In this document: piece after piece, positions 45,040 to 56,654 of the stretch | Position numbering within the stretch: the first letter of the stretch is position 1 | Layout of the letters: each line of letters starts with the position of its first letter | Assembly (NCBI GenBank): GCA_009760855.2 | Contig: WPIO01000001.1 | Span: 18,689,501-18,753,500, forward strand | Source: Cristatella mucedo | Taxonomy: Eukaryota; Bryozoa; Phylactolaemata; Cristatellidae | DNA length: 64,000 nucleotides | Reading direction: 5' to 3' | Translations under genes and position numbers: made by a program | Notes under the pieces: model-generated | What the model saw: only the letters and a program-made list of their open reading frames with translations | Databases searched by the model: none | What the model was told of the DNA's origin: nothing

Positions 45040-46050
45040 TTGCGAGGTGTCTGGTGCTGATCGGTCAGGCAGACGAGGCCCTGACGAGGTTCAAATCGTG
45101 CTCGTCCAGTCGTTTTCAATCCGCGTTGTGCGAAGGGGGTTTCAGGTCTCATCCACCAGACCGACCGACCCGCACGTGAAGCCCCACGGGGAGCCGTCCC
45201 TCGTTTCTTTGCTGCTCTCTATTTCTACTGAACTTCTCGGAAAATTGATTCGCGCCCATGGAATAGGCTATCTAGTGCATGCTTCTGGCGATAATCAGCA
45301 GTATTTGTGATTTAAACTGTTGGAATCTGCTGCAGCGACTGATAAACTGAACGCTTGCCCGGAAAAAATTAGATCTTGGGTTTCCACAAATTTTCTTAAA
45401 CTAAACGATGATAATAAAAGCGGAACTGCTACTTATAGGGCATCCCAGGTGTATGGCGGGAATAGAAGGCTCTGCTCTTCAAATAGGCGAGCCTGTCGTG
45501 CGACTATCACCCTGTCCTCGGACGTTGGCCGTCGTCTTCGACATCTAAATCACCGAAGCCTAAATTTTGCAAGCTTCGTTTAGAGGACTGCTTCCACAGA
45601 TAGCCATAACGTCCGATCCCTATCTAAGGTTAGGAACTGTCTTCGATGGCGGTTTACAAAACACTTAACTAGCACCTTGGTTCTCTCTTGGCCGTTGTTA
45701 TATTTGTTGAGCTGTTGATCTATTGAGATTGTTGTTATTTCCTTTTGGCTTGGCTACAAAAAAAGCCTCTAGGTCACTCCAGCTGGCAACGAATATGGCT
45801 GCAAATACCGGAAGCTGGACCGCGTGTCTCTTTCACTGAAAGAGCTTAGACAATGAATTAGATATTCCATTCCTCCCCTTAAAGACTGTTGACGGCAGAA
45901 GCTTTGGCTCTGCAGGTCCTAGACTGGGTAGCTCACTTCCTCAATTCTTACGCAACGACATTTACTCTCCTGCTGCTGCCGACTATGGCACATCCTTTCC
46001 AGCCGCCATGTGGTGCTACATCCAGGCTACTTACTACCATGCTACTTACT
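45040..46050 (+). pseudogene. Decayed L2-B LINE
   Basis: Recognisable pieces: LIGQADEALTRFKS (family LADEALVWFKS), STELLGKLIRAHGIGYLVHA (the RAxGIGYHFYA block, catalytic YADD lost), ESAAATDKLNACPEKIRSWV, NFLKLNDDN, then the SFSSAGP-equivalent and the TATGGCACATCCTTTCCAGC part of the 3' UTR. Frames are broken throughout. Confidence 0.8.
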
Positions 46051-46390
46051 TGGTACCAAAAGATTGCTCCGCCGATTCGCTCGCCGAACTAGTCGATATC
46101 TCGAGCACGCGTCGCTATCGCGATAGGCGCTCAAAACGCGACGCTATTCTTAGCGGCCGATATTTTCTATATCTGCATTGCCGACGCTGCGCGGCGGCTG
46201 CTTCAGCAACGCAGAGACACCGAAGCCGAGCACCTGAGCAGCCGCTGCCGCTAAGGTGAAGGCAGTGCCCCCACGTGCGGATGGTACTCGCGGAGCGGCG
46301 CGTGGAAGGAGGCGAGCGATAGGCGTGCGTAGCGACCGATCGACCGACAGGAGCCAGGTTATAAGTCACACGTGTGCGGCTATTCTAAGT

Positions 46391-46715
46391 ACAGTCAGCC
46401 CAGGACTTATGAAATAGATAGGGACCGGAAAACCTGTACGTCGATTTGTCGTAAGTCGAGAAGGTACATGATGCGTTCTTACAGGATACGCGTTCTGACT
46501 GTCAGACGTCGTATCCTGACTGCTGTTTGCGGCGTTGTCAAATCTACTGACCGCGCGCGGATTTTGAAGTTTTCTTGGATACATTTTAATTTTTGATTTT
46601 TCGCGTGACCGTGGCCGAGTTCGAATCTTCAAATTTTCGTAAGTCGAAGCGTCACAAGTCAGAGGTTGAATGCATACCGATATGTATACTGATCTTTCAA
46701 CCGATTTGTAAACCG
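46391..46715 (+). mobile_element. Probable non-autonomous DNA element (family 2)
   Basis: Imperfect ends (CAGCCCAGGACTTATGAA and, inverted, CAACCTCTGACTTGTGAC) and internal GTAAGTCGA motifs in both orientations. An inverted partial copy sits at 57725-57840 (shared GGTCAGTAGATTTG block), so it is dispersed. TA flanks are possible. Transposase family not established. Confidence 0.5.
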
Positions 46716-46720
46716 AAGTA

Positions 46721-47386
46721 CAGTCGTCCCTCGCCACTTCGCGCTTCGACTTGTGCGGCTTCACTCTATCGCGGTTTTTTCAAATACACGTGTACACGCA
46801 TTTTCATTAAAGAGTTGATCGAGATAGTGAAAATGATACAGCGCGCTCTTGGTTGTCTGAGTCAATAATACACCCCTGTATTACAATATAAAGTAAAATT
46901 AATATACACATGGTCTCTAGGTCTACGTATTCGAGTACCCCCGAAAGCCTTTAACGCCAGGTGCCGCCGCTCGACCCCATTTGTGGGTGGGCAAGGAATC
47001 TTTCCAAAAAATAGGGTGTGGTGAAACAAAGCCAATCAAAGCGTGCTGCTCACTGTTTAACTATCCTAGTGTAAGAACTTTATGTGCGCGTGTAATTAAA
47101 TGTACGATAATATCAATAGGATATCTTTAATGTCTATAATGTCTCATTTTCTTTAATTCTGACTGATACATTGCAATTACAAGTGTAATAGTGACTATTA
47201 TGGGGTTATCTCATATCCAGCGGGCTCATGTAGTGCTAACAACCGTATTTAGAGGGCAAGTAAGCAGTTTTTTCAGTGCTCCAACTACGAAGCTATTTGA
47301 TTTAAAACTAGAGTCCTACTTCCCAGAAATTCACCTATCGCGGTAGAGTCTGAAACGGATTAACCGCGATAAATGAGCGTCAACTG
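46721..47386 (+). mobile_element. Non-autonomous Tigger/pogo-like element, complete
   Basis: 666 bp. Left end CAGTCGTCCCTCGCCACTTC; right end, inverted, CAGTTGACGCTCATTTATCG; both continue into CGCGGTT motifs. TA precedes (46719-46720) and follows (47387-47388), the target duplication of the pogo/Tigger group. No transposase frame. A related truncated copy is at 33578-33957. The resemblance to mammalian Tigger termini is from memory. Confidence 0.75.
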
Positions 47387-48209
47387 TATACTGAAGGATA
47401 TTGGCTAGCTCCATAGATACACCTACAATACGCACGCACACTCGCATACAATTCTTCTGTCTGTGGTCACCCAATAGATAGTCATATCAGGGATACGTGC
47501 AGGCGTAACTATATGCACGTGTATTTTGGTTAGGGCATTCATGTGCACCGTTTTTTTAATTTGGTCATCGCTTTTCGCACGTGCGTTGCGTAATTTGTTG
47601 TCCAGCCAGGCCTGAAACTCGGGATCTTCGAATTGACGAAGCGCCTGCACAGGCACGCGCTTCGTCTACGAAAACATTGCGCAATAGCCGGTGCGAAAAC
47701 CTTGGCGACGGAGCGAGCCAGTAAATACGCTGCACTCACTCATGCAACACTAGAGCGATCGATTGCAGATAACTGACGTTGCGACTGTAGACTGCTCTGC
47801 ACGCTCGTCTTGAAAAATGTACCAGGCAATCACTTGGGACGGTCTGCACCCAAAATTAATTTGCTGCTCCCTGAGCAACCTCATCGCAATATCGCCCGTT
47901 TGCGTCGCTCCGTGGAGCGAGTTCGACGGGACGATAGAGATCGAGCGGCGTGTTCTCAATTCGAATGCGGCGAGAGCGGCGGCGAGCCGAGGCAGGCGCC
48001 GGCCCAGACATCGACGCTAATCGCTCCAATCCCGTAGCTGTAAGAAAACTAGGCCGGAGCATATCCGGCAGTTGAAATCTTTCGTTTCCTTTCGCCGCCA
48101 GTTAACGAGTTCAGAGTGTAGGAGGAAGGCCGGAGTTTCGGGCGCAGGACTTACAATTCGGCTCCGTAGGGTCCAGCTACGTGCGTTGTCCCAAATAAAC
48201 TGCTGCGAG

Positions 48210-48272
<63 letters not shown>

Positions 48273-48570
48273 AAGGTTTCGCGGCACTGCAGGCACCGTC
48301 GCTACCGTCTGCGGTTCAGTCGTGTCAGGCGTCTGTTTTCATTTATCCTGCATTCAATATAACTATATCGAGCCTGTTGATTCAGCAGAACGATAGCAAC
48401 GCTGACGCTGCCATTAGTGCCAGCAGCAGACATTCGGTCTCTGCAAGGGCAAAGGAATCGCCGCCGGGCGTCGTCGTGGCGTGGCGGCGGCTGATGCCCT
48501 GGGTAAGATGGCTGCCATCTTACATCGACGGCGGAGGCGGCGGCGACCGGATTCGTGTCGTATCTTGCAG
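47387..48570. other. Intron 2, right end
   Basis: Holds a (GCT)n tract at 48211-48272 and becomes GC-rich toward exon 3. No other element recognised. Confidence 0.45.
48211..48272 (+). repeat. (GCT)n trinucleotide repeat
   Basis: About 20.7 uninterrupted GCT units, intronic, 300 bp upstream of exon 3. It gives poly-Cys and poly-Gln frames that are not real. Confidence 0.97.
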
Positions 48571-48744
48571 CGGGCGGATGGACTGCTTGGAGCAGCTGGA
48601 AGACAATGAGCAGCTGCAGCGTCACTTGTGGCCACGGTCTCATAGCGATGGCCAGGCAGCGGACTTGCTACGACTCCGAGCGCGGCTGCCCTGGCGACGG
48701 CACGCGCTACGGCGGCTCGCCGTGCAGCGAGGAGCCGTGCTACG
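48571..48744 (+). CDS. TSP1 gene exon 3 (second TSP1 repeat)
   Basis: 174 bp, phase 1-1; acceptor CGTATCTTGCAG, donor TACG|GTAGGC. Reads WTAWSSWKTMSSCSVTCGHG, ARQRTC, ERGCPGDG, GGSPCSEEPC: six cysteines, a WxxWxxW motif and a CSVTC O-fucosylation motif. Ten kilobases from exon 2, but with matching phase and domain type. Confidence 0.93.
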
Positions 48745-50066
48745 GTAGGCGCAGCGAGGGCTGCTGGCTGCTCTGAGTTAGTGCAGTGCGGGTGCCTCAA
48801 AGGCGGTGCCTGCATCCAGCCAGCGTTCACTCGTAGAAGGCGGCGCGCGAACTGCAATACAACCGTGCACCTGCCGCCGCCGCCGCTTGAGTCCCACGAA
48901 TGGTGGCACTCTTTCGCCTGAATAGTCGCGCTCGTAGCTAAGAGAATTATTCGAAGGCATTTTGCTCGTAGACTTTTACGGTCATCTGTATCCATGGCAG
49001 TTTTTAAATGAGCGCTACATTGTCGGAATCCGTCCTCGTTTATGTTTCTTTTGAACTAGTGCCCCTCGGGGAGTAACAGTGCCCACGCCCGAATCGCCGG
49101 GGAGCCCCCAGTGCCCTCCAGAATGCCCCCAGCCCCCAGTGCCCCGAATCGGCATCTACTCGCGTGAATTGAGACATCGCTCGCATCGACGGTGTTTGTC
49201 GACTGCCCAACAAGAACATGCACCTATAGATGTGAGCCTAAACCTTTTTTCATAGCGACGAGACTAGACAAGAGGCTTCTTAGTCTTCGGCGGAAGTCGC
49301 AGCCACACCTGGACCTGCAAAAAAGCAATTCTACCGCTAATAGCATTAGCAAGCCATTTGTATAGCTTCCCAAGAGAGCTGGACCTCGTTTCATTCACGT
49401 TAAGCATGTTGGAGTAACGAAGCGGGCCGATTGGTTAGCGATAGCAAGCGTGACGTCAGCACGCATAAGCGAGGGTAGAAAATGTTCCTGAGGACAGAGT
49501 ACAGGCTGCGAGGAACAGGCGGACTTAATAGCCTCTTTTTTACTGTTATCAAGTATTTCATCAAGGATTTCATGCCGGATCAATCATTCCAGCAGATGGC
49601 GCGACCAAAGCTCTTCGCGCCGAGTCTAGTTCCCGGCGCCTGGCGCGTGCGATGCACCAGCAAGCCAAGCAGCTGAAACTTCGCGATTCTTTGAGGCCAC
49701 GCCCGCCCACCGCTGCTGATTCGCAGCTCGGCTGTGCTTGCAGCTGACGTCACCAGGTCGCCTTTATTCGTAAATTTCAGTGTATCTGCTTTTTCAGCGT
49801 GTTTCCATTGCCCCTCTCCTTCCGGGCGGTTTCTGGTTTTAATTGCCCCTCCCCCTTCTGCGGCTTCCGGTTTTTCATTGCTGCTCTCCCTTCAGCGGTT
49901 TCCCGTTGCCTCTTTTGCCTGCAATCGCTTCGCAGGCGCCCACCACCCGCCGGCTCACCGCTCCGCTCTGCGCCTAAAGAGTGGCCCCTGCGATGACGTC
50001 AGCGGCGAGCCGTCTCGGACGCGCTGGCGCGGCGCAGTCTAGCATTTCGCCGCTGCCCCGCTGCAG
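48745..50066. other. TSP1 gene intron 3
   Basis: Contains a weak inverted L2 3' fragment at about 49340-49500 (CATTTGTATAGCTTCCCAAG and CAGCACGCATAAGC). Otherwise nothing recognised. Confidence 0.45.
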
Positions 50067-50255
50067 TTGACGGATCGTGGGGCCTGTGGAGCTCGTGGAT
50101 CGCCGGAAGCTGCTCGGTAACGTGCAGCTTCGGCACGCGGGTCATGATGCGCCGCCGCCTCTGCGACTCGCCGCCGCCCAGCGGCGGTGGCTATGAGTGC
50201 GAGGGCACGTCCAACATAACGTACATCCAAAACTGCAAGGTCGCCGTCCCGTGCG
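50067..50255 (+). CDS. TSP1 gene exon 4 (third TSP1 repeat)
   Basis: 189 bp, phase 1-1; acceptor GCCCCGCTGCAG, donor TGCG|GTGAGG. Reads [46 protein letters not shown], again with six cysteines, WxxWxxW and CSVTC, plus an N-glycosylation site (NIT). The loop between Cys3 and Cys4 is longer than in repeats 1 and 2 because of a PPPSGGG insert. Confidence 0.93.
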
Positions 50256-50440
50256 GTGAGGGCGCGCGCGGCGCGGCGCGGCGCGACGCGCGCGGCGACT
50301 CCTCGTAGCGGCGGCGGCCGCAGCGACCGGCCGCCGCGGGCGGTCCCGCCTCGGCCTCATCGACAAACTGCGCCGCCGCCGCCGCCACCGCCGTCGCTGC
50401 GGCGGCGGCGGCGGCGGCGCGTCGCTCTTGCGCTTTGCAG

Positions 50441-50919
50441 GCGTGAAGGCGGCCGGCGCGTCGCCCTATTTCGAGAATCCGAGCAGCGCCTACAACAGCG
50501 TCGCCTTTCCGACGGTGCTCGGCATGATAATAGGCGTGCCGCTGCTCATCGGCGCGCTGTGCGTCGCGAGCGGCGTCCTCACAACGCTGTACTGCGCCAA
50601 GCGCCGACTGACGCTTCGCGCTGCGACGGAGGAGGCAGCTGTCGCGACCGCCGTCGCGGCAGCGGCGGAAGTGACGGCGTCGAAGTTGAATGTTGGAGCA
50701 GCCAAATCACCCGGGTTCGAAGCGGCGCTGACAGATCGGGCTGCCTCAAATCCGAGCGGCAGTGCGCGCTACAGATCGTCCCCGAACGAAGCGGGCGACG
50801 TGGTGGCCGCTGGCGGCGACGCGGCGCGGTCAGACGGAGCCGACCTGACGCTGACGTACGTTGTGACCAGCCAAAAGTCCTTGAACTCGGGAGTACGCAT
50901 TGTTTCCGGTTCCCTTTAA
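50441..50919 (+). CDS. TSP1 gene exon 5 (membrane helix, cytoplasmic tail, stop)
   Basis: Acceptor CTCTTGCGCTTTGCAG after a short (185-bp) GC-rich intron; phase fits. A linker (GVKAAGASPYFENPSSAYNS) leads to a hydrophobic run, VLGMIIGVPLLIGALCVASG, followed by VLTTLYCAKRR as a positive stop-transfer, so type I topology. The tail is Ala/Ser/Gly-rich without a recognised motif and ends in VRIVSGSL then TAA (50917-50919). No canonical AATAAA was noticed shortly downstream. Confidence 0.85.
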
Positions 50920-51510
50920 AGAGTGCCCCGCCTCAGCAGGAGCTCTAGATGCCGCAGGCCATGCGCTGGGGAGCGCGCGGGCGGCGGAGGCGCGTCGTTG
51001 TGCGGCTGCTGGGCTCGCTAGCCAAAGACGAGGCTCGCAGTTATGGGCGCTTCTTCTGAACTCCTGCAGCTTTTGCTTTTGGTCCTGTATTTCTGTCACC
51101 TCTACCTGCCGTAAGAAACCAGCAGCTGTCGGACAGCCTGGCCGCGGTGACGCAAGGCAGACAATATTTAAAAACGTGACATCAACTCAAGCGGAGAATT
51201 TGCCAATTTTGGGCGATCTTGATTGCATGCATGAAGGCATCTTAGTACGACCGTTCGTGGAGACCTGGGAGCGTTTGCCCTCTTTTAAAATGCTTACGGC
51301 ATTCAACTCTAAGTAGCAAAATGTTGCATATGTTCATGCCGGTTAAGTGGACGATCGCACGGCTGTTTCCTACATACCCGCCCATTTCCTGTGGGATCGT
51401 ATGAGTACTGTGGAACTGCACATGTGCATTTCGCATGAGCAGTTAAATGTGGCCTGCTGCGTAATCAAAAAGATGAAGCAAATTTAATAGGCGAACCCGT
51501 GAAAAGACGG
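50920..51510. other. 3' flank of TSP1 gene
   Basis: Probably 3' UTR and beyond. Nothing else recognised. Confidence 0.4.
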
Positions 51511-51540
51511 TATCTTGCTCTCTCTCTCTCACTCTCTGTC

Positions 51541-52709
<1,169 letters not shown>

Positions 52710-52840
52710 TAAGCTTTGGCTTAGGTGCTCGCACCGACCAAGGTCTTGCTGAGATCGTGGGCTCGAGCCCCGGATCACATATGAAGCGCATGAATAGAGA
52801 TTAAGTTCTCTTGTGGTGCTATACAAATGAATTATATTTA
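52710..52840 (+). mobile_element. SINE-A, copy 6
   Basis: GCTTAGGTGCTCGCACCGAC, GATCGTGGGCTCGAGCCCC, GAATAGAGATTAAGTTCTCT, GTGGTGCTATACAAATGAAT. An (ATT)9 run follows at 52870-52896. Confidence 0.88.
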
Positions 52841-52989
52841 AGCTTCGGCTCTCTTGAAGTGCCATTAGGAATTATTATTATTATTATTATTATTAGGCAA
52901 GCTGTTGTCAATGCGGGCCTTGCTAATATAATAAAAGAGGTTACAGCGTTTTATAATGCCCCAAGGGAACTAACCTTTCTTCTATAAAC

Positions 52990-53150
52990 AAAAACTTTAA
53001 AACTATTAGCTGGTTTAATAGCCTCATTTGTTTAGCGGCATAATAGCTTCAAGAGCTACCACCGTCGCTTGCATTTGGTAATACAGGATCGTTCACTGCA
53101 CGATTCTAACCGCCGATCTCGGTAGTAAAGAGCGAGCACTTTACATCATG
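52990..53150 (-). mobile_element. SINE-B, copy 7 (inverted)
   Basis: Complement of the family: AGCTGGTTTAATAGCCTCAT, TTTGTTTAGCGGCATAATAG, then a degenerate B box (CGATTCTAACC) and GAGCGAGCACTTTAC. Confidence 0.65.
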
Positions 53151-54455
53151 GGCCATCGCGGCAATAATAGGGAGCACGTCGCATAGGCTGGCGATAGAAG
53201 TGCGATGGCGTCGCTGAGCGTCCCGAGAAGGCGGAAGAGGAATGAAGAGCCAGCAGCAGCTGACCGACATCAGCATCGCTGATGGCGGCGATGCGCTGGC
53301 GGCGGAGCCTCGTGATTTGTCACCGACAGCATGCGAGCCTCGTGCGGGTGAGCAAATCACTCCGCTGATTCAGCTCAACCGTGCGAAAGAAGTCGCAGTG
53401 TCTGTGTGGGCTCTTGATTCGCATGGAGACGACGCGTGCGATTTGTGACGTTCAACGATTCAAAAGGCCGGTAAAGCCCGGGCAGATTGTCGCGCGTTGA
53501 GCCAATCTTCTGCTGCAGCAGCAGCAGCAGCCGACTTGAAAAAATGAAAAACGTACTAGTGCATAGCGACGCTGCTCTAGGCCTGTCGCAGCTTTCATAG
53601 CAGCAGAAGAGAGCTGACAGATTTCAAGTGAACACGGTGGTGCCACAGTTGCCGCTGCTAGTCATTCAAAGCTTCGACGCTTTTTGCAAGAACTCCGTGT
53701 TCCGCTTATCACTGTCAGCAGCGTTTGCCAGCGTGATGCTAAAGATGATCGAGTGCGAAATTTAGCTTCCATTTAGCTGTCGAAGCTCTTTTGCAGGCTC
53801 GCCGACGGATACAAGTAAGCCTCGCGATGAAAAACATCGCGCCGGCTGACTTAATATCGATCGCAAAAGGCGATCGCAGCGGACGGAGCCGATTTTCTGC
53901 CTCTTGCATTGATTCGTGCTTGAAATACTTTGAGGAGATATCGCTGATTAAGAATTATTCTGTTAGCGGCACTTTGGGTTTTATTTCAGGGTTCGGGAAG
54001 GTGAACGACTTCTAGCTTCTTCTTCTTCGAGAAACCCCTAGATGCATGCGGACGCACTGTAGGGGCTCGTGGGCGCGCGATGGCGGCGCGATGAAGAGCG
54101 AAGCCCCCACAAGTGAGTTGTGCGTTGCCGACGACGACGGCTGTATTGTATCGCATACAGGCTGCACAAGCGAGCGAGCGTACATACTGATGTAGTAGCC
54201 GTCGTGCGTTCTGCTCTGGAGCACGCTCCGATAATAGAGAAGACAGAGGAAAGCGTGCTCACCGGCCGACGCACCGGCAGAAGGGGAATTTCGCGGCATG
54301 CCTACACATCACGTGTAGGCAAGGAGGGCGCCGGTTGGGCGGACGGAACGTCGGCGGGGGGGGGGCGGGGCGGAACCGCGTGAAGGCGATGACACGCCCA
54401 CAACACTAGGAAACGAAAGACGACTTAAGTCCGTGAAAAACGTCGCGCCCACCGT
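53151..54455. other. Intergenic between convergent TSP1 and NHL genes
   Basis: No coding segment recognised. It contains a G-run (54355-54372) that could form a quadruplex. Confidence 0.4.
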
Positions 54456-54461
54456 TTTATT
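54456..54461 (-). terminator. Polyadenylation signal of the NHL gene
   Basis: AATAAA on the minus strand, about 255 bp downstream of the NHL stop codon and the first canonical signal there. Confidence 0.6.
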
Positions 54462-54714
54462 AGAGTATTCGTCGCGGTGCTCTCGCGCGCAGAGCTAGTT
54501 TCCAACGACTCCCACCGCACTGCACGACTCGACAGCAGCCCACCGATCGAGGCGCCAATCGGTGCGTCGCGCGCCGAGCGGGAGACCCTAGCCACTCGTC
54601 GCTCGCCGATCGGGAGGCGTGAGGCCGCGCCAGCGGCCCGTGGCGACGGCAAGCTGGACCCGACGAAAAGACGCAATCTCCACTGCCTATTTCTCCTCCT
54701 CTGGTGCGTTCCGC

Positions 54715-55633
54715 CTAGTCGCCTAGCTTGAAAATCTTGATCACGTGACCACGCGAGTGCCACTCGCCGACGACGAGCAGGTGCCCGAACGGGCTTCGCG
54801 CCACGATCGCCGGATGGCGGAGGCCGTGCAGCGAGTCCATGACGATGTCGGCGCGGTCGCGGTCCTTGCGCAGCGCGCAGACGGCGTTCTGGAAGTAGTC
54901 GGTCGCGATGACAAAGCCGTCCGCGTCGGCGCAGAGGCCGGCCGGGTGGTCGCTCCAAGTGCTGCCGCCGTAGACGAGCGCGCGCCGGCCGCTCGTGTCG
55001 AAGCCGACGATGCGCGCGTGGTCCGACACGACAACGAGGCTGTCGGTGAGCGTGACGTGCGTGGGCAGACGCAGCTTGCCCTCGCCCAGCACGGCGTGCA
55101 GCTGACCGCGACGATGGAAGACGGCCACGCAGCGCGCCGCCACGCCCTGGCCCTCGCCGGCGCACACGGCCACGTAACCGGTAGCGCTCTGCGCGACGCC
55201 GCGCGGCGCGCAAACGGGCCCGTACGAGCGCACCGGCGGCGGCGACGACGACGCGGCGGCGGCGGCAGCAGCTTGGCCGCTGCCGAACTCCTTGACGACG
55301 CCCTCGCGGTGGTCGGCGACGAGCACGTTGCCGCCGGCGGACACCCACAGGCCGAACGGCTCGGCGACGTGGTCGACGAACAGCTGCTCGACGTAGTGGC
55401 CGTTGGCGTCGTAGCGCTGCACCGAGCGTCGCGTGCTCAGCAGTATCGTGCCGTCGCAGTCGAACTTGATGTCGCGCACGCTGTGGCGCTTCCGGAACGT
55501 GACGAACTGGCGCCTTTGGGCGCACGCGGGCGGCTTGCAGCCGGGCGGCTCCGCTCGCGGCCGGCTGAGCAGCGCGAAGGGCCGCTTGCGTAGCCGCATG
55601 CTCAGCGCCAGCGGCTGCGTGAACCCGCAGCAG

Positions 55634-55687
<54 letters not shown>

Positions 55688-56517
55688 ACGGCGGCGCCCG
55701 AGTCGACGTTCAGCTCTTTTCGGTCGGTGCGATGCGACGACGACCGAGCGCCGCCGCCGCCGCCGCTACCCGCTACCGGCCTTTCCTTCTTGCGGATGGC
55801 GGGTCGCAGAGGCGGGCCGCTAGCAGCCGACGCCGTCCCATCGGCAGCCGCTCGCGCGGCGTCGCCGCCGAAGCCGTTCGCCGGAGCGCGTCTCGCCGCG
55901 CGCCCGCTTGCCGCCGGCTCCGAGCCTCCTCTGACAGTCTCGCCCTCGTCAGACGACGTTGCGGCCTCGCTTCCGCTGCTACTGCTGCCGCCAGTACTGC
56001 GGTCGTAGGCTTCGGGCTCGCGGACCGCGGCGACCGCGCGACCGTTGACATTCGGGGGTGGCAGGTCAACGCGCGCTTGAGCGAGCTTGCTGGCTATGGC
56101 GAACGGCACGCCTATGGCGCGCCTCACGCGCGGAACCTTGGAGGCAGTCGCCGCCTGACCGACGGATGCCGCGGACGGTCGTAGGCCATCGGTAACGGCC
56201 GCGGCCAACACCGCAGCCACCGTCGCCGCCGCCGAACCCGCTGCAGAGGCGACGAGGACCGCGGGAGCAGCGGTAGCGGCGGGAGCCGCCGCTACCGCGG
56301 TTGGAGCGCGTTCACCTGGCGCAGCTCTGCCGCCGTAGGGTCTCCTTGTAGCCAGCGGCACGGGCTTTGCGGCCGCCGCCGCACCGCTCTCGTCGGGCGA
56401 CGCGTTCTCCTGTGGCGAAGCGTTGTCGTCAGGCGAGGCGTTCTCTTCGGTCGAGTCCGTCTCGGAGCCCCACGAAGCATCGTCATTGTCGCGATTGTTC
56501 TCTCGTCGTCGGAGGAG
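54715..56517 (-). CDS. NHL-repeat beta-propeller protein, RING-less, single exon
   Basis: Open from a TAG at 56520-56518 to the stop TAG at 54717-54715. The last ~280 residues are an NHL propeller of about five to six blades: SVRDIKFDCDGTILLST, PFGLWVSAGGNVLVADHREG, APRGVAQSATGYVAVCAGEG, LPTHVTLTDSLVVVSDHARI, HPAGLCADADGFVIATDYFQ, HPAIVARSPFGHLLVVGEWH. NHL domains (Brat, TRIM2/3/71) bind RNA or protein partners. The N-terminal ~300 residues are disordered: DNASP repeats, Ala-rich runs, acidic Ser patches and 18 consecutive Gly (55633-55686). No RING, B-box or coiled coil is visible, so it is Brat-like rather than TRIM-like. The upstream part has no in-frame ATG; the first is at MRLRKRPFALL near 55600. 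See the frameshifted segment at 56502-56654. Confidence 0.82.
55633..55686 (-). repeat. (GGC)18 poly-glycine tract in the NHL gene
   Basis: Eighteen Gly codons, mostly GGC, before CCGFTQP. A length-variable candidate. Confidence 0.95.
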
Positions 56518-56654
56518 CTAGCCACCTGCTGCTGCTGCTGCGAGAGCATCAGCTGCGACACAGCGGCGGCGGCGGCGGCCGCCGCCTCGGCGGCTTCGGC
56601 GGCCGCCGCCTCGGCGGCTCCGTCGGAAGAGCTAGCTACCGCGCCGCCTTCCAT
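56502..56654 (-). CDS. N-terminal segment of the NHL gene, in another frame
   Basis: ATG at 56654-56652 begins MEGGAVASSSDGAAEAAAAE, then Ala runs, SQLMLSQQQQQ and VASSSDDE. The acidic, Ser-rich style continues directly into NNRDNDDASWGSETDST of the main frame, but the phases differ by one missing base around 56500-56505. No intron could fit. It is either a one-base error or polymorphism, or a true lesion that would leave only the ATG near 55600 for the propeller. Confidence 0.55.

Noticed and set aside
48017-48362. Poly-Gln and poly-Cys frames
   Set aside because: They read through the intronic (GCT)n tract.
50256-50948. A 230-codon Arg-rich frame over exon 5 of the TSP1 gene
   Set aside because: Shadow of the membrane-helix exon, without hydrophobic segment or motif.
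54425-55593. Frames of 366 codons (minus) and 282 codons (plus) overlapping the NHL gene
   Set aside because: Arg/Ala-rich shadows of the NHL reading frame; the NHL frame alone shows a domain.
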